Source: Actinomycetospora straminea (GTDB lineage Bacteria > Actinomycetota > Actinomycetes > Mycobacteriales > Pseudonocardiaceae). From it: 64,000 bases of DNA. Under the pieces are notes generated by a model. The model saw only the letters and a list, made by a program, of their open reading frames with translations, was not told where the DNA came from and searched no databases. This document shows, piece after piece, positions 52,748 to 61,477 of the stretch. The stretch spans positions 62,001-126,000 of the forward strand of contig NZ_JAQZAN010000017.1 in assembly GCF_028737255.1 (NCBI RefSeq), written 5' to 3'. Position 1 is the stretch's first letter, and the number at the start of each line of letters is the position of its first letter. The position numbers were made by a program, and so were the translations under genes.

Positions 52748-54756
52748 GCGCCTCCATGTTCAGCAGTGTGCTCATCGCCAACCGCGGCGAGATCGCCGTG
52801 CGGATCGCCAAGACCCTGCACGCGCGGGGGCTGCGGGCCGTCGCGGTGTACACCGACCCCGACGCCGATGCGCCGCACGTCGCGGCCGCCGACGTCGCCG
52901 TGCGCGTGCCCGACTACCTCGACGGGGCCGCGATCGTCGAGGCCGGCCGGTCGGTGGGCGCGCAGGCCGTGCACCCCGGCTACGGCTTCCTCGCCGAGAA
53001 CGCGGCGTTCGCCCGCGACGTGGAGCGCGCCGGGCTGACCTGGATCGGCCCGCCGCCCGCGGCCATCGAGGCGATGGGCGACAAGATCCGCGCGAAGGCG
53101 ACGGTCGGGCCCGCGGGCGTGCCGCTGGTGCCCGGGTCCGACGGCTCGGGGCTCGACGACGCGCAGGTCGCGGCCGCCGCGCGGGAGATCGGCTTCCCGG
53201 TGCTGCTCAAGCCCAGCGCGGGCGGGGGCGGCAAGGGCATGCACGTCGTCACGCGCGACGCCGACCTCGACGACGCGATCGCCGCGGCCCGGCGCGAGGC
53301 ACGGGGCAGCTTCGGCGACGACACGCTGCTCGTCGAGCGGTACGTCACCGACCCCCGCCACGTCGAGATCCAGGTGCTCGCCGACGCGCACGGCACCGTC
53401 GTGCACCTCGGCGAGCGGGAGTGCTCGCTGCAACGCCGGCACCAGAAGGTCGTCGAGGAGGCGCCGTCGGCGGTGCTCGACGGCCGGCAGCGCCACGCCA
53501 TGGGGCAGGCCGCGGTCGAGGCCGCGAAGGCCTGCGGCTACGTCGGCGCGGGCACGGTCGAGTTCGTCACGAACGCCGACGCGAGCGAGTTCTTCTTCCT
53601 GGAGATGAACACCCGGCTGCAGGTCGAGCACCCCGTCACCGAGGAGGTCGTGCGCATCCGCGGGCGGCGCCTCGACCTCGTCGCCGAGCAGCTGCGCATC
53701 GCCGCCGGGGAGCCGCTGGACTACGACCAGGGCGACATCCGCATCGAGGGCCACGCCGTCGAGGTCCGGCTCTACGCCGAGGACCCGGCCCGTGGCTTCC
53801 TGCCCACCGGCGGGACGGTGCTGGACCTGGTGTGGCCCGAGCGGGCGCGCGTCGACGCGGGCGTGGCGGTCGGCACCGAGGTCGGGTCCCGCTACGACCC
53901 GATGCTCGCCAAGATCATCACCAGCGGCCCGACGCGCGCCGCGGCCCTCGACCGCCTCGACGCCGCGCTCGCCGCCACCACCGTGTTGGGCGTGCGCACC
54001 AACCTCGCCTGGCTGCGCACCCTGATCGCCGACGACGACGTGCGCGCCGGTCGGCTCGACACCGGGCTGATCGGGCGGTTGCCGGCGCCGGTCGAGGACC
54101 TCCCGGACGACGTCCTCGCCGCCGCGGCGCTGGCCGGCCTGCTCGACCTGGCGGACCGCTCCGGCGGCGACGCCCCGTTCGACCGCATCGGGGGCTGGCG
54201 TCTCGGCGCCGACCCCGCGCCCGCGCGCTGGCGCCTCGTCCCCGCCGCGGGGGCGAGCGGCGACCCCGTGGACGTCGCGGTCGCCGGACCGCCCACCGGC
54301 GCCACGGTCACCGTCGGCACGGGGAGTTCAGCCGGCGTCCCGCGCCCGGTCTCCGCCCGCCGCGACGGCGCCGAGCTGGTCCTCGTCCTCGACGGCACCA
54401 CGCGCCGTTTCCGCGTGGTGACCAGCGGGGGAGCGGACGGCGTCCGCTGGCTCGGCCGCGAGGGCGGGGTCTGGGCGCTGCGCGAGCAGGAGCGCCTGCG
54501 CGCCGCCCGCACCGCGGCCGGCGGCGCGGACGGGCCCCTCACCGCGCCGATGCCCGGCACGGTCACCGCCGTCGAGGTCGCCGAGGGCGACCACGTCACC
54601 GCCGGCCAGCGACTCGTCGTCGTCGAGGCCATGAAGATGGAGCACGTCGTGTCGGCGCCGACCGACGGCGTCGTCAAGGACCTGGCCGCGAAGGCCGGGG
54701 CCGCCGTCGCCCTCGACGCACCGCTCGTCACCGTCGTGCCCGACCCGGGAGAATGA
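52744..54756 (+). CDS. Acyl-CoA carboxylase alpha subunit (biotin carboxylase + BCCP), second copy
   Basis: 670 residues from a GTG overlapping the beta subunit stop (GTGA); an ATG at 52756 is the alternative. [51 protein letters not shown] and the biotin site [11 protein letters not shown] are intact. The ATP-grasp loop reads [20 protein letters not shown], without the insertion present in the other alpha subunit. It pairs with the preceding beta subunit, probably as a methylcrotonyl-CoA-type carboxylase. Confidence 0.93.
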   Translation: MSASMFSSVLIANRGEIAVRIAKTLHARGLRAVAVYTDPDADAPHVAAADVAVRVPDYLDGAAIVEAGRSVGAQAVHPGYGFLAENAAFARDVERAGLTWIGPPPAAIEAMGDKIRAKATVGPAGVPLVPGSDGSGLDDAQVAAAAREIGFPVLLKPSAGGGGKGMHVVTRDADLDDAIAAARREARGSFGDDTLLVERYVTDPRHVEIQVLADAHGTVVHLGERECSLQRRHQKVVEEAPSAVLDGRQRHAMGQAAVEAAKACGYVGAGTVEFVTNADASEFFFLEMNTRLQVEHPVTEEVVRIRGRRLDLVAEQLRIAAGEPLDYDQGDIRIEGHAVEVRLYAEDPARGFLPTGGTVLDLVWPERARVDAGVAVGTEVGSRYDPMLAKIITSGPTRAAALDRLDAALAATTVLGVRTNLAWLRTLIADDDVRAGRLDTGLIGRLPAPVEDLPDDVLAAAALAGLLDLADRSGGDAPFDRIGGWRLGADPAPARWRLVPAAGASGDPVDVAVAGPPTGATVTVGTGSSAGVPRPVSARRDGAELVLVLDGTTRRFRVVTSGGADGVRWLGREGGVWALREQERLRAARTAAGGADGPLTAPMPGTVTAVEVAEGDHVTAGQRLVVVEAMKMEHVVSAPTDGVVKDLAAKAGAAVALDAPLVTVVPDPGE

Positions 54757-55901
54757 TCATGCAGCTGTCCGACGAGCACGAGGCCCTCCGCGCCACCGTC
54801 GAGGACTTCGCGCAGAAGGAGGTCGCGCCGGTCATCGGCGACCTCTACATCCAGGAGAAGTTCCCGTACGACCTGGTCGCGTCGATGGGCGAGATGGGCC
54901 TGTTCGGCCTGCCGGTGCCCGAGGAGTACGACGGCATGGGCGGCGACTACGTCGCGCTGTGCGTCGCCCTCGAGGAGCTCGGCCGGGTCGACCAGTCGGT
55001 CGCGATCACCCTCGAGGCCGGCGTCTCGCTGGGGATCATGCCGATCCTGCGGTTCGGGTCCGACGAGCAGAAGCAGCAGTACCTGCCCGACCTCGCCACC
55101 GGCCGCCGGCTCGGCGCGTTCGGGCTGACCGAGGCCGGCGGCGGGTCCGACGCCGGCGCCACGCGGACCACCGCGAAGGTCGACGGCGACCAGTGGGTGA
55201 TCAACGGGTCGAAGGCGTTCATCACCAACTCCGGCACCGACATCACCTCACTGGTCACGGTCACCGCCGTCACCGACCGCGGCGACGACGGCAAGAAGGA
55301 GATCTCGGCGATCCTCGTCCCGTCCGGGACCCCGGGCTTCACCGTCGCCCCGAGCTACTCGAAGGTCGGCTGGAACGCCTCGGACACCCACGAGCTCGCC
55401 TTCGACGACTGCCGGGTGCCCGAGGCGAACCTCGTCGGGCAGCGGGGCCGCGGCTACGCCCAGTTCCTCTCGATCCTCGACGAGGGCCGGGTCGCGATCG
55501 CCGCGCTCTCCACCGGCGCCGCGCAGGGCTGCGTCGACGAGTCCCTGCGCTACGCCCGCGAGCGCGAGGCGTTCGGCGCCGCGATCGGGACCTACCAGGG
55601 CATCCAGTTCAAGATCGCCGAGATGGAGGCGCGCACCGTCTGCGCCCGCCTGGCGTGGCACGACGCGGCCGCGAAGATGGCCGCCGGGCTGCCGTTCAAG
55701 AAGGAGGCGGCGGTGGCGAAGCTCGTGAGCTCCAACGCCGCGATGGACAACGCACGCGACGCCACCCAGATCTTCGGCGGCTACGGCTTCATGAACGAGT
55801 ACCCGGTGGCCCGCCACTACCGCGACTCGAAGATCCTGGAGATCGGCGAGGGCACCAGCGAGGTCCAGAAGATCCTCATCGCCCGGCACCTGGGGCTCTG
55901 A
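54753..55901 (+). CDS. Acyl-CoA dehydrogenase (isovaleryl/branched-chain type)
   Basis: 382 residues from an ATG overlapping the carboxylase stop by 4 bp. AFGLTEAGGGSDAGATRTTA, FITNSGTDITSLVTVTAV, GWNASDTHELAFDDCRVPEA, QIFGGYGFMNEYPVARHYRD and ILEIGEGTSEVQKILIARHL. Together with the methylcrotonyl-type carboxylase pair this resembles a leucine/isovalerate operon; a hydratase and a lyase are not present here. The stop is followed at once by the palindrome region at 55918. Confidence 0.92.
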   Translation: MIMQLSDEHEALRATVEDFAQKEVAPVIGDLYIQEKFPYDLVASMGEMGLFGLPVPEEYDGMGGDYVALCVALEELGRVDQSVAITLEAGVSLGIMPILRFGSDEQKQQYLPDLATGRRLGAFGLTEAGGGSDAGATRTTAKVDGDQWVINGSKAFITNSGTDITSLVTVTAVTDRGDDGKKEISAILVPSGTPGFTVAPSYSKVGWNASDTHELAFDDCRVPEANLVGQRGRGYAQFLSILDEGRVAIAALSTGAAQGCVDESLRYAREREAFGAAIGTYQGIQFKIAEMEARTVCARLAWHDAAAKMAAGLPFKKEAAVAKLVSSNAAMDNARDATQIFGGYGFMNEYPVARHYRDSKILEIGEGTSEVQKILIARHLGL

Positions 55902-55917
55902 TGTGCGCTCCGCGCTG

Positions 55918-55957
55918 GTGAGCAGAAAGAAGTGCTCCAGCACTTCTTTCTGCTCAC
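55918..55957. repeat. 40-bp palindrome, copy 5 (perfect arms)
   Basis: Arms GTGAGCAGAAAGAAGTGC and GCACTTCTTTCTGCTCAC pair perfectly around TCCA. It differs from copy 4 in the arm centre, but each change is matched on the other arm. The stop of the minus-strand DUF2834 gene (55954-55956) lies in the right end. Confidence 0.88.
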
Positions 55958-56301
55958 GTGCGCCGGAGGCGCACCTCCCGCAGGGCCAGGAACAGCGGGA
56001 AGGTGAAGGCCACGGCGATCACGAAGCTGAGCACCACGAGCAGCCCGATCACCAGCGGCCGGAACGCGAGCCGGCGGCCCTCGACGACCATCACGATGCA
56101 GGCCGCGACGGCCATGACGATGATGTCGACGGCCGCGGAGCTGCTCGCGGCGTTGGCGAACCAGCCGCCGAGGTAGTCGGTGCCGCCCTGGGCGAAGAAG
56201 GCCAGGTTGAAGTACCAGGTCCCGACGAGGCCGACCACCGAGAGGACGGCGTAGACGGCGACGAGGGCCGGGCTGCCCGTGCGGCGGGACGCGAGCGTGG
56301 T
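55954..56301 (-). CDS. DUF2834-like small membrane protein
   Basis: 115 residues from an ATG overlapping the next gene's stop (ATGA). Three hydrophobic segments are visible: AVYAVLSVVGLVGTWYFNLA, VDIIVMAVAACIVMVV and VIGLLVVLSFVIAVAFTFPL. The GTWYFNLAFF and GGWFANAASSS pieces match DUF2834 membrane proteins. Its last codons (LRRT) and stop come from palindrome copy 5 and flank, so the original C-terminus may have been replaced. Confidence 0.78.
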   Translation of the reverse strand, partial: TTLASRRTGSPALVAVYAVLSVVGLVGTWYFNLAFFAQGGTDYLGGWFANAASSSAAVDIIVMAVAACIVMVVEGRRLAFRPLVIGLLVVLSFVIAVAFTFPLFLALREVRLRRT

Positions 56302-57287
56302 CATGACTGGGGCTCCAGGACGCGGTCGGTGGTGGCGCGGCGGCGGGTGCCGCCGCGCAGGACGAGCAGGGTGCCGGCGACCGTCGCGGCGACGAGGACC
56401 GCGGCGGCGGCGAGGGTCGGCGCGTCGGGGGCGATGATCGACTGGCCGCGCAGCGCCTGCCAGGTCAGCAGCGCGGTCAGGCCCGCCCAGGCGGCGCCGG
56501 CGACGCCGACCAGCCGGGCGCGCACGGCGACGTCGCGGAGCCCGGGCCGCCGGGCGGCGAGGAGGAGCAGGGCGAGGGCGAGCAGCGGGAGGCCCTGCAG
56601 CGCGTGCAGGCCGACGAAGTGGGCGATGCGCAGGTCGCCGCCGGTGGTGCTCCAGCCGACGAGCGGCAGGCCCGCCCCGCCGTCGGGCACCCCGACCGCG
56701 TGGGCGCCGGCCGTCGTCATCCGGCCCGTCTCCTGCGCCGCGGCGATCTGGGCGCCCGTCGGGCTGGTCATGAGGAAGGCGACGGCCATGCCCGCCAGCG
56801 TCACGACGAGGCCGAGGCGGACGGCCCACGCGGTGTCGGCGGCGAGGGTGCGCTCGCGCAGCAGCAGGACGCCGATGCCGGCCGTCGCCACCCACAGCAC
56901 GACGATGGTGGTGCCCATGACCGCCCACACCGCGGTGTCGAGCGGGGTGGCGATGTTGAAGTGGCTGGCACGGCCGCGGAGCACCTGGCCGACGATGGCG
57001 ATCATCTCGATGGCGCCGGCGGTGGCGACGACCGCGCCGCCGCGTCGGGCCCACCGGCGGGTGCGGGGCGTGCTGACCAGCGAGATCATCCAGACGAGGG
57101 TGGCGGCGTAGAGGACGAAGCTGACGGAGAACTTGAGCGGCTTGGCCCAGATCGGCTGCCCACCCAGCAGGCGGGGGTCGAGCACGAGCCCCGCCAGGCA
57201 CACGACCGCGAGCGCGGCCATGGCCGCGCCGAACGCGGAGAGGGCCCGGGACTCCCGGACCATCGAGCGGATAGTGACACTGTCCAT
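56301..57287 (-). CDS. Polytopic membrane protein under MerR control
   Basis: 328 residues from an ATG. About eight hydrophobic segments; conserved-looking polar pieces are GGQPIWAKPLKFSVSF near residue 45, HFNIATPLDTAVW near 110 and HFVGLHALQGLPL near 225. His residues at helix ends could bind a cofactor. I do not recognise a named family. Divergent from the MerR gene with a 47-bp gap and probably its target, in an operon with the DUF2834 gene. Confidence 0.78.
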   Translation of the reverse strand: MDSVTIRSMVRESRALSAFGAAMAALAVVCLAGLVLDPRLLGGQPIWAKPLKFSVSFVLYAATLVWMISLVSTPRTRRWARRGGAVVATAGAIEMIAIVGQVLRGRASHFNIATPLDTAVWAVMGTTIVVLWVATAGIGVLLLRERTLAADTAWAVRLGLVVTLAGMAVAFLMTSPTGAQIAAAQETGRMTTAGAHAVGVPDGGAGLPLVGWSTTGGDLRIAHFVGLHALQGLPLLALALLLLAARRPGLRDVAVRARLVGVAGAAWAGLTALLTWQALRGQSIIAPDAPTLAAAAVLVAATVAGTLLVLRGGTRRRATTDRVLEPQS

Positions 57288-57308
57288 GTATGGAGAGTAG
57301 GACTATCC
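57269..57308. promoter_or_regulatory. Nested inverted repeats at the MerR divergent promoter
   Basis: GGATAGT at 57269 and ACTATCC at 57302 form an outer pair; TCCAT-GT-ATGGA at 57283-57294 forms an inner one. They overlap the membrane gene start and precede the MerR start. The position suits autoregulation and control of the divergent gene, but spacing differs from a classical MerR site. Confidence 0.45.
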
Positions 57309-57334
57309 GAGTTGGCCGTCCAGAGGGGAGAGCG

Positions 57335-57988
57335 ATGCGGATCGGGGAACTGAGCCGCCGGACCGACGTGAGCGTGGCGTCGATCAAGTACTACCTGCGC
57401 GAGGGCCTCCTGCCGCCCGGCGAGCTGAGCAGCCCGAACCAGGCGCAGTACGACGACGCCCACGTCCGCCGGCTGCGCCTGATCCGTGCGCTCGTCGACG
57501 TCGGGGGCCTGACGATCGCCGGGGCGCGCGACGTGCTGGCCGCCGTCGACGACGAGCAGGTATCGCTGTACGCGGCCCTCGGTCGGGCGCAGGACGCGGT
57601 GATGACCCGGACCGAGCCCGTCGACGACGACGCCACCGCGCGGGCCGAGAAGGCCGTCGCCGAGATGGTCGAGCGGCGGGGCTGGACCACCTCGGAGACG
57701 AACCCGGGATGGCGGACGGCGGTCGACGTGCTCGCCGCACTCGACCGGCACGGGGGCGAGCGGGTCGCCGGGCTGCTCGACGTCTACGCCGGGGCCATGG
57801 AGACGGTGGCCGAGCACGAGGTCGCGGCGGTCGTCGACACCGAGCAGCGCGAGCGGTCGATCGAGCGCGTGGTCACCGGCATCGTGCTCGGCGGCGCGCT
57901 GATCGCCGCGCTGCGGGGGATGGCCGAGCAGTCGGCGGCGGCGGCCCGGTACGGCGGCGGTGCGGCGCCGGGCGGCGGCGCGGTCTAG
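57335..57988 (+). CDS. MerR-family regulator
   Basis: 217 residues from the ATG after GAGGGGAG; an upstream in-frame start at 57290 would add 15 residues. MRIGELSRRTDVSVASIKYY and LREGLLPPGELSSPNQAQYD are the winged-helix signature. The remaining 130 residues are a helical sensor domain without Cys, so it is not a typical metal sensor. It ends 10 bp before the monooxygenase gene, which it may also control. Confidence 0.88.
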   Translation: MRIGELSRRTDVSVASIKYYLREGLLPPGELSSPNQAQYDDAHVRRLRLIRALVDVGGLTIAGARDVLAAVDDEQVSLYAALGRAQDAVMTRTEPVDDDATARAEKAVAEMVERRGWTTSETNPGWRTAVDVLAALDRHGGERVAGLLDVYAGAMETVAEHEVAAVVDTEQRERSIERVVTGIVLGGALIAALRGMAEQSAAAARYGGGAAPGGGAV

Positions 57989-57998
57989 CGTCCGGCCC

Positions 57999-58892
57999 AT
58001 GGCTGCTCGGATCGACTTCCCGTCCCGCATCGGCGTCTGGTGGACCAGCGACACGTGGCCGATCCAGGACGCGCAGCAGGCCGCCCGCGACATCGAGGCG
58101 ATGGGCTACGGCTCGCTGTTCTACGGCGAGGCCTACGGCAAGGAGACGCTGACGCAGGCCGGCGCGTTCCTCGCCGCCACCGACCGGCTCGTCGTCGGCA
58201 CCGGCATCGCCAACATCCACGCCCGCGACCCCATCGCCGCCGAGAGCGGCGGGCGCACGCTCACCGCGCTTCACCCCGGGCGCTTCGTCCTCGGGCTCGG
58301 CGTGAGCCACGCGCCGCTGGTCGAGCGCGGGCGGGGCGGCACGTACTCCAAGCCGCTGGCGACGATGCGCGACTACCTGCAGCGCATGGCCGCGGTGCCC
58401 GAGCAGATCGAGCCCGGCGCCGGACGTCCGGCGCGGCTGGTCGCGGCGCTCGGGCCGAAGATGATCGAGCTCGCCGGCGCGGAGACCGACGGCGTGCACC
58501 CCTACCTCGTCACGCCGGAGCAGACCCGCGTCACGCGCGAGGCGCTCGGGCCCGACAGGTGGGTCGTCTCGGAGCAGGCGGTGGCGGTGGGGGGCGACGA
58601 GGAGGACGCGATGCGCCGCGCCCACACCCACCTCGAGATCTACTCGGGCCTGCCGAACTACCGGAACTCCTGGCTGCGCCAGGGCTTCGAGGAGTCCGAC
58701 ATGCCGCGCGGGGGCTCCGACCGGCTCAAGAAGGCGCTGGTCGGGATGGGCGACATCGACACGATCGCGGCGTCGGTGACCGCGCACCTCGACGCCGGGG
58801 CCGACCACGTCCTGGTGCAGGCCCTCGGCGAGAACCCGATGGCCGACCCCCGCGACGACCTGCGCGAGCTGGCCGCCGCCCTGGGCTTGTGA
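57999..58892 (+). CDS. Luciferase-like F420-type oxidoreductase (TIGR03620 type)
   Basis: 297 residues from an ATG. IGVWWTSDTWPIQDAQQAAR, GYGSLFYGEAYGKETLTQAG, LVVGTGIANIHARDPIAAES and PGRFVLGLGVSHAPLVE are luciferase-like family blocks, of the short TIGR03620 group found in F420-producing actinobacteria. Substrate unknown. The stop codon lies in the left end of palindrome copy 3. Confidence 0.88.
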   Translation: MAARIDFPSRIGVWWTSDTWPIQDAQQAARDIEAMGYGSLFYGEAYGKETLTQAGAFLAATDRLVVGTGIANIHARDPIAAESGGRTLTALHPGRFVLGLGVSHAPLVERGRGGTYSKPLATMRDYLQRMAAVPEQIEPGAGRPARLVAALGPKMIELAGAETDGVHPYLVTPEQTRVTREALGPDRWVVSEQAVAVGGDEEDAMRRAHTHLEIYSGLPNYRNSWLRQGFEESDMPRGGSDRLKKALVGMGDIDTIAASVTAHLDAGADHVLVQALGENPMADPRDDLRELAAALGL

Positions 58893-58928
58893 GTGATTTT
58901 CCCGGCTATGGCCGGGAACATCACTCAC
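58889..58928. repeat. 40-bp palindrome, copy 3 (18-4-18)
   Basis: Arms GTGAGTGATTTTCCCGGC and GCCGGGAACATCACTCAC pair at 17 of 18 positions around TATG. The stops of both convergent genes (monooxygenase and VOC protein) are inside its ends. Bidirectional terminator use is likely here. Confidence 0.88.
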
Positions 58929-59299
58929 GTGCGGGTGTCGGTGCGGATCGGGTGCCCGGGCGGGACCTCGACGAGGACGATCGCGCGGCCGTCGGGGTCG
59001 GCGATCCAGCACTCGTCGAGGCCCCAGAACTCCCGCCGGGGCTCGCGCGTCGGCGTGACGCCGCGGTCGCGGAGCTCGGCCACCGCGTCCGGCAGCGAGC
59101 GCACCTGCAACCACAGGGCGTCGTCGCCGATCGTCACCGCGCCCGCCCGGGAGAGCTCCAGGTAGCCGGTGCCGAGGAAGAACACCACGCCGCCGGGGAA
59201 CTCCCGCGCCACCGCGAGGCCGAGCGTCTCGGCGTAGAAGCGCCGCGAGACCTCCCAGTCGCGCGGGCGTACGAGGATGCGGCTCGACAGGATCTCCAC
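58925..59299 (-). CDS. VOC/glyoxalase-family protein
   Basis: 124 residues from the GTG after GAGGGACGAGC. ILVRPRDWEVSRRFYAETLG starts the first beta-alpha-beta module; ECWIADPDGRAIVLVEVPPG ends the second. Metal ligands are only partly recognisable (Glu near the end). These small proteins act as isomerases, dioxygenases or drug-binding proteins. The C-terminal residues TDTRT run into palindrome copy 3. Confidence 0.83.
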   Translation of the reverse strand: MEILSSRILVRPRDWEVSRRFYAETLGLAVAREFPGGVVFFLGTGYLELSRAGAVTIGDDALWLQVRSLPDAVAELRDRGVTPTREPRREFWGLDECWIADPDGRAIVLVEVPPGHPIRTDTRT

Positions 59300-59357
59300 G
59301 CTCGTCCCTCCGTCGGGGGTCACGATTGACCGGTCGGGCTCCGGGAAACTCGCAGGG

Positions 59358-61202
59358 GTGACTCCCGAGCCCGATCCCCGGCGCTGGCGTGCCCTCGCGG
59401 TCTGCCTCATCGCCGGGTTCATGACGCTGCTCGACGTCAGCATCGTCAACGTGGCCCTGCCGTCCATGCAGCGGGGCATCGGCGCGTCGGCGGCGGAGCT
59501 GTCGTGGGTGGTCTCGGGCTACGCGCTGACGTTCGGGCTCGTGCTCGTCGCGTCCGGGCGCCTCGGCGACGACCGCGGCCGCAAGAAGATGTTCATGATC
59601 TCGCTGGCGCTGTTCACGATGACCAGCGCGGCCGCCGGGCTGGCGCCGGACGGGACGTGGCTCGTGGTGTTCCGCCTGCTGCAGGGCGCGGCCGGCGGCA
59701 TGCTGAACCCGCAGGTCATCGGCTTCATCCAGCAGCTCTTCCAGGGCCGCGAGCGGGGCCGGGCGTTCGGCCTGTTCGGCGCCGCGATCGGCATCTCGAC
59801 GGCCATCGGCCCGCTGCTCGGCGGCCTGCTGCTCGAGTGGGGCGGCGCGACCGACGGCTGGCGCTGGGTCTTCTACGTCAACGTGCCGATCGGGATCGCG
59901 GCCCTGGCCCTCGGCGCCCGCCTGCTGCCGCGCGACACCGCGGCGGCGGAGGAGAAGCGGCCGCTCGACACGATCGGGGCGGTGCTGCTCGGCGGCGCGG
60001 TGGTCTCGCTCATGGTGCCGCTGGTGCTCTCCGAGCGGGACCCGGCGAGCGCGCCGTGGTGGCTCGTGGGCGTCGCCGCCGTCCTGCTCGTGGTCTTCGT
60101 GCTCTGGGAGCGCCGCGCCCGCCGGGCCCACGGCCACCCCCTGGTGGACTTCGCGCTGCTGCGCACCCGCAGCTACGCGCTGGGCACCTCGCTCGGCCTG
60201 CTCTACTTCGCGGGCTTCACCGCGATCTTCTTCGTCGTCACGCTCTTCCTGCAGAACGGGCGCGGCTACACCCCGCTCGAGGCCGGCCTGGCGCTGACGC
60301 CGTTCGCGCTCGGCTCGGCGGTGTCCTCGGCGGTCGGCGGGCGGCTGGTGTCGCGGCTCGGCAAGCCGCTGGTCGTGGGCGGGCTCGTCGCCGTCGCGCT
60401 CGGGCTGGTCGCCGTCGACGTCGTCCTGCGCCTCGACCCGCAGCAGGTCGGCTGGGCGATCGCCGGGCCGCTGCTGCTCGCCGGCGTCGGCAGTGGGCTG
60501 GTGATCGCGCCGAACCAGACCCTCGCGCTCGAGGAGGTCCCCGCCCGGGAGGGCGGCACCGCCGCCGGGGTCCTGCAGACGGGCCAGCGCGTCGGCTCGG
60601 CCATCGGCATCTCCGCGGTCGGCGCGGTGTTCTTCGGCCAGCTCACGGCCACCGCCGGCGACTGGGCCCTGGCCATCAGCCGCGGGCTCGTCGGCGCGGT
60701 CGCGTTCGTGGTGCTCGCGCTCGTGCTCGGGGTGGTGGACCTGCTGTCCGACCGCCGGCGGCGCCGGAAGGCCGCCGCCGACACCGAGCGCGCCGCCGAC
60801 ACCGAGCGCTCCGCCGACACCGAGCGCGCCGCCGACGCCGACCCCTCCGGCGACGCCGGCGAGCCCGGCGACCACGGCGTGCCGCCGGTCGCCCACGTGC
60901 CCCACGCCGACGGTCGCGGCGACGGTGCCGCCCCCGCCCTGCGCGGCCGGGTCACCGACGGTGGGGGCGGCGGGCTGCCGGGCGCGACGGTCACGCTCGT
61001 CGGCGACGGCCGGGAGGCCGCGGTCGCCACCACCGGCGACGACGGCGGCTTCCGGCTCGACCCCGGCGTCGCGGGCACGTTCCAGCTGGTCACGCGCGCC
61101 GAGGGCCACCGGCCCGAGGTCGCGTGGGTCGCGGTGCCGCCGTCCGGCGAGGTCGTCCGGGACGTCGTGCTGGACGCGCCGGAACGATCGACGGCCGGTT
61201 GA
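59358..61202 (+). CDS. MFS exporter (DHA2, 14-helix) with C-terminal Ig-like domain
   Basis: 614 residues from a GTG after GCAGGG. The transporter part (about 1-470) has AGFMTLLDVSIVNVALPSMQ, the loop motif GRLGDDRGRKKMF and RLLQGAAGGMLNPQVIGFIQ, typical of DHA2 drug/metabolite exporters. After the last helix comes a charged linker with three DTERA repeats. A domain of about 85 residues follows (LRGRVTDGGGGGLPGATVTL, FRLDPGVAGTFQLVTRAEGH) with the carboxypeptidase-regulatory-like beta-sandwich pattern. That domain is normally extracellular; here the topology would place it in the cytoplasm. Confidence 0.9.
   Translation: MTPEPDPRRWRALAVCLIAGFMTLLDVSIVNVALPSMQRGIGASAAELSWVVSGYALTFGLVLVASGRLGDDRGRKKMFMISLALFTMTSAAAGLAPDGTWLVVFRLLQGAAGGMLNPQVIGFIQQLFQGRERGRAFGLFGAAIGISTAIGPLLGGLLLEWGGATDGWRWVFYVNVPIGIAALALGARLLPRDTAAAEEKRPLDTIGAVLLGGAVVSLMVPLVLSERDPASAPWWLVGVAAVLLVVFVLWERRARRAHGHPLVDFALLRTRSYALGTSLGLLYFAGFTAIFFVVTLFLQNGRGYTPLEAGLALTPFALGSAVSSAVGGRLVSRLGKPLVVGGLVAVALGLVAVDVVLRLDPQQVGWAIAGPLLLAGVGSGLVIAPNQTLALEEVPAREGGTAAGVLQTGQRVGSAIGISAVGAVFFGQLTATAGDWALAISRGLVGAVAFVVLALVLGVVDLLSDRRRRRKAAADTERAADTERSADTERAADADPSGDAGEPGDHGVPPVAHVPHADGRGDGAAPALRGRVTDGGGGGLPGATVTLVGDGREAAVATTGDDGGFRLDPGVAGTFQLVTRAEGHRPEVAWVAVPPSGEVVRDVVLDAPERSTAG
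60777..60830 (+). repeat. 18-bp tandem repeat, three units, in exporter linker
   Basis: Three contiguous units of GCCGACACCGAGCGCGCC, the middle one with a G-to-T change, encode ADTER(A/S) in the linker between transporter and C-terminal domain. Confidence 0.9.
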
Positions 61203-61272
61203 GAACCCGGTACCGCGGGTATCACACCCCACGCGAGGCGCCCAGCAGCGGCGCGCCCGGGGAGGAGGCCTC

Positions 61273-61446
61273 ATGTCGACGGAGAAGAAGACCGACAACA
61301 AGATCCAGGAGTACAAGGGCAAGGTCAAGGAGTCGGTGGGCAAGGCCGTCGGCAACGAGAGCCTCGAGGCCGAGGGCAAGAAGGACCAGACCGCCGGCAG
61401 CCTCAAGAACGCCGGCGAGAAGGTCAAGGACGCCTTCCGCGACTGA
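61273..61446 (+). CDS. CsbD-family stress protein
   Basis: 57 residues from an ATG after GGAGGAGG. KIQEYKGKVKESVGKAVGNE, SLEAEGKKDQTAGSLKNAGE is the complete CsbD repeat, Lys/Glu-rich and helical. CsbD proteins accumulate under general stress; no molecular function is known. Lysine codons are unusually frequent for this genome, as expected for the family. Confidence 0.93.
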   Translation: MSTEKKTDNKIQEYKGKVKESVGKAVGNESLEAEGKKDQTAGSLKNAGEKVKDAFRD

Positions 61447-61477
61447 CGCGCCCCCGCGCCGTCGCCCCTCGGAGCGC

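Noticed and set aside
26007-58928. The 40-bp palindromes as ordinary intrinsic terminators only
   Set aside because: No T-tract follows them, their length is constant, and one copy lies inside a coding region; terminator use at some sites remains possible.
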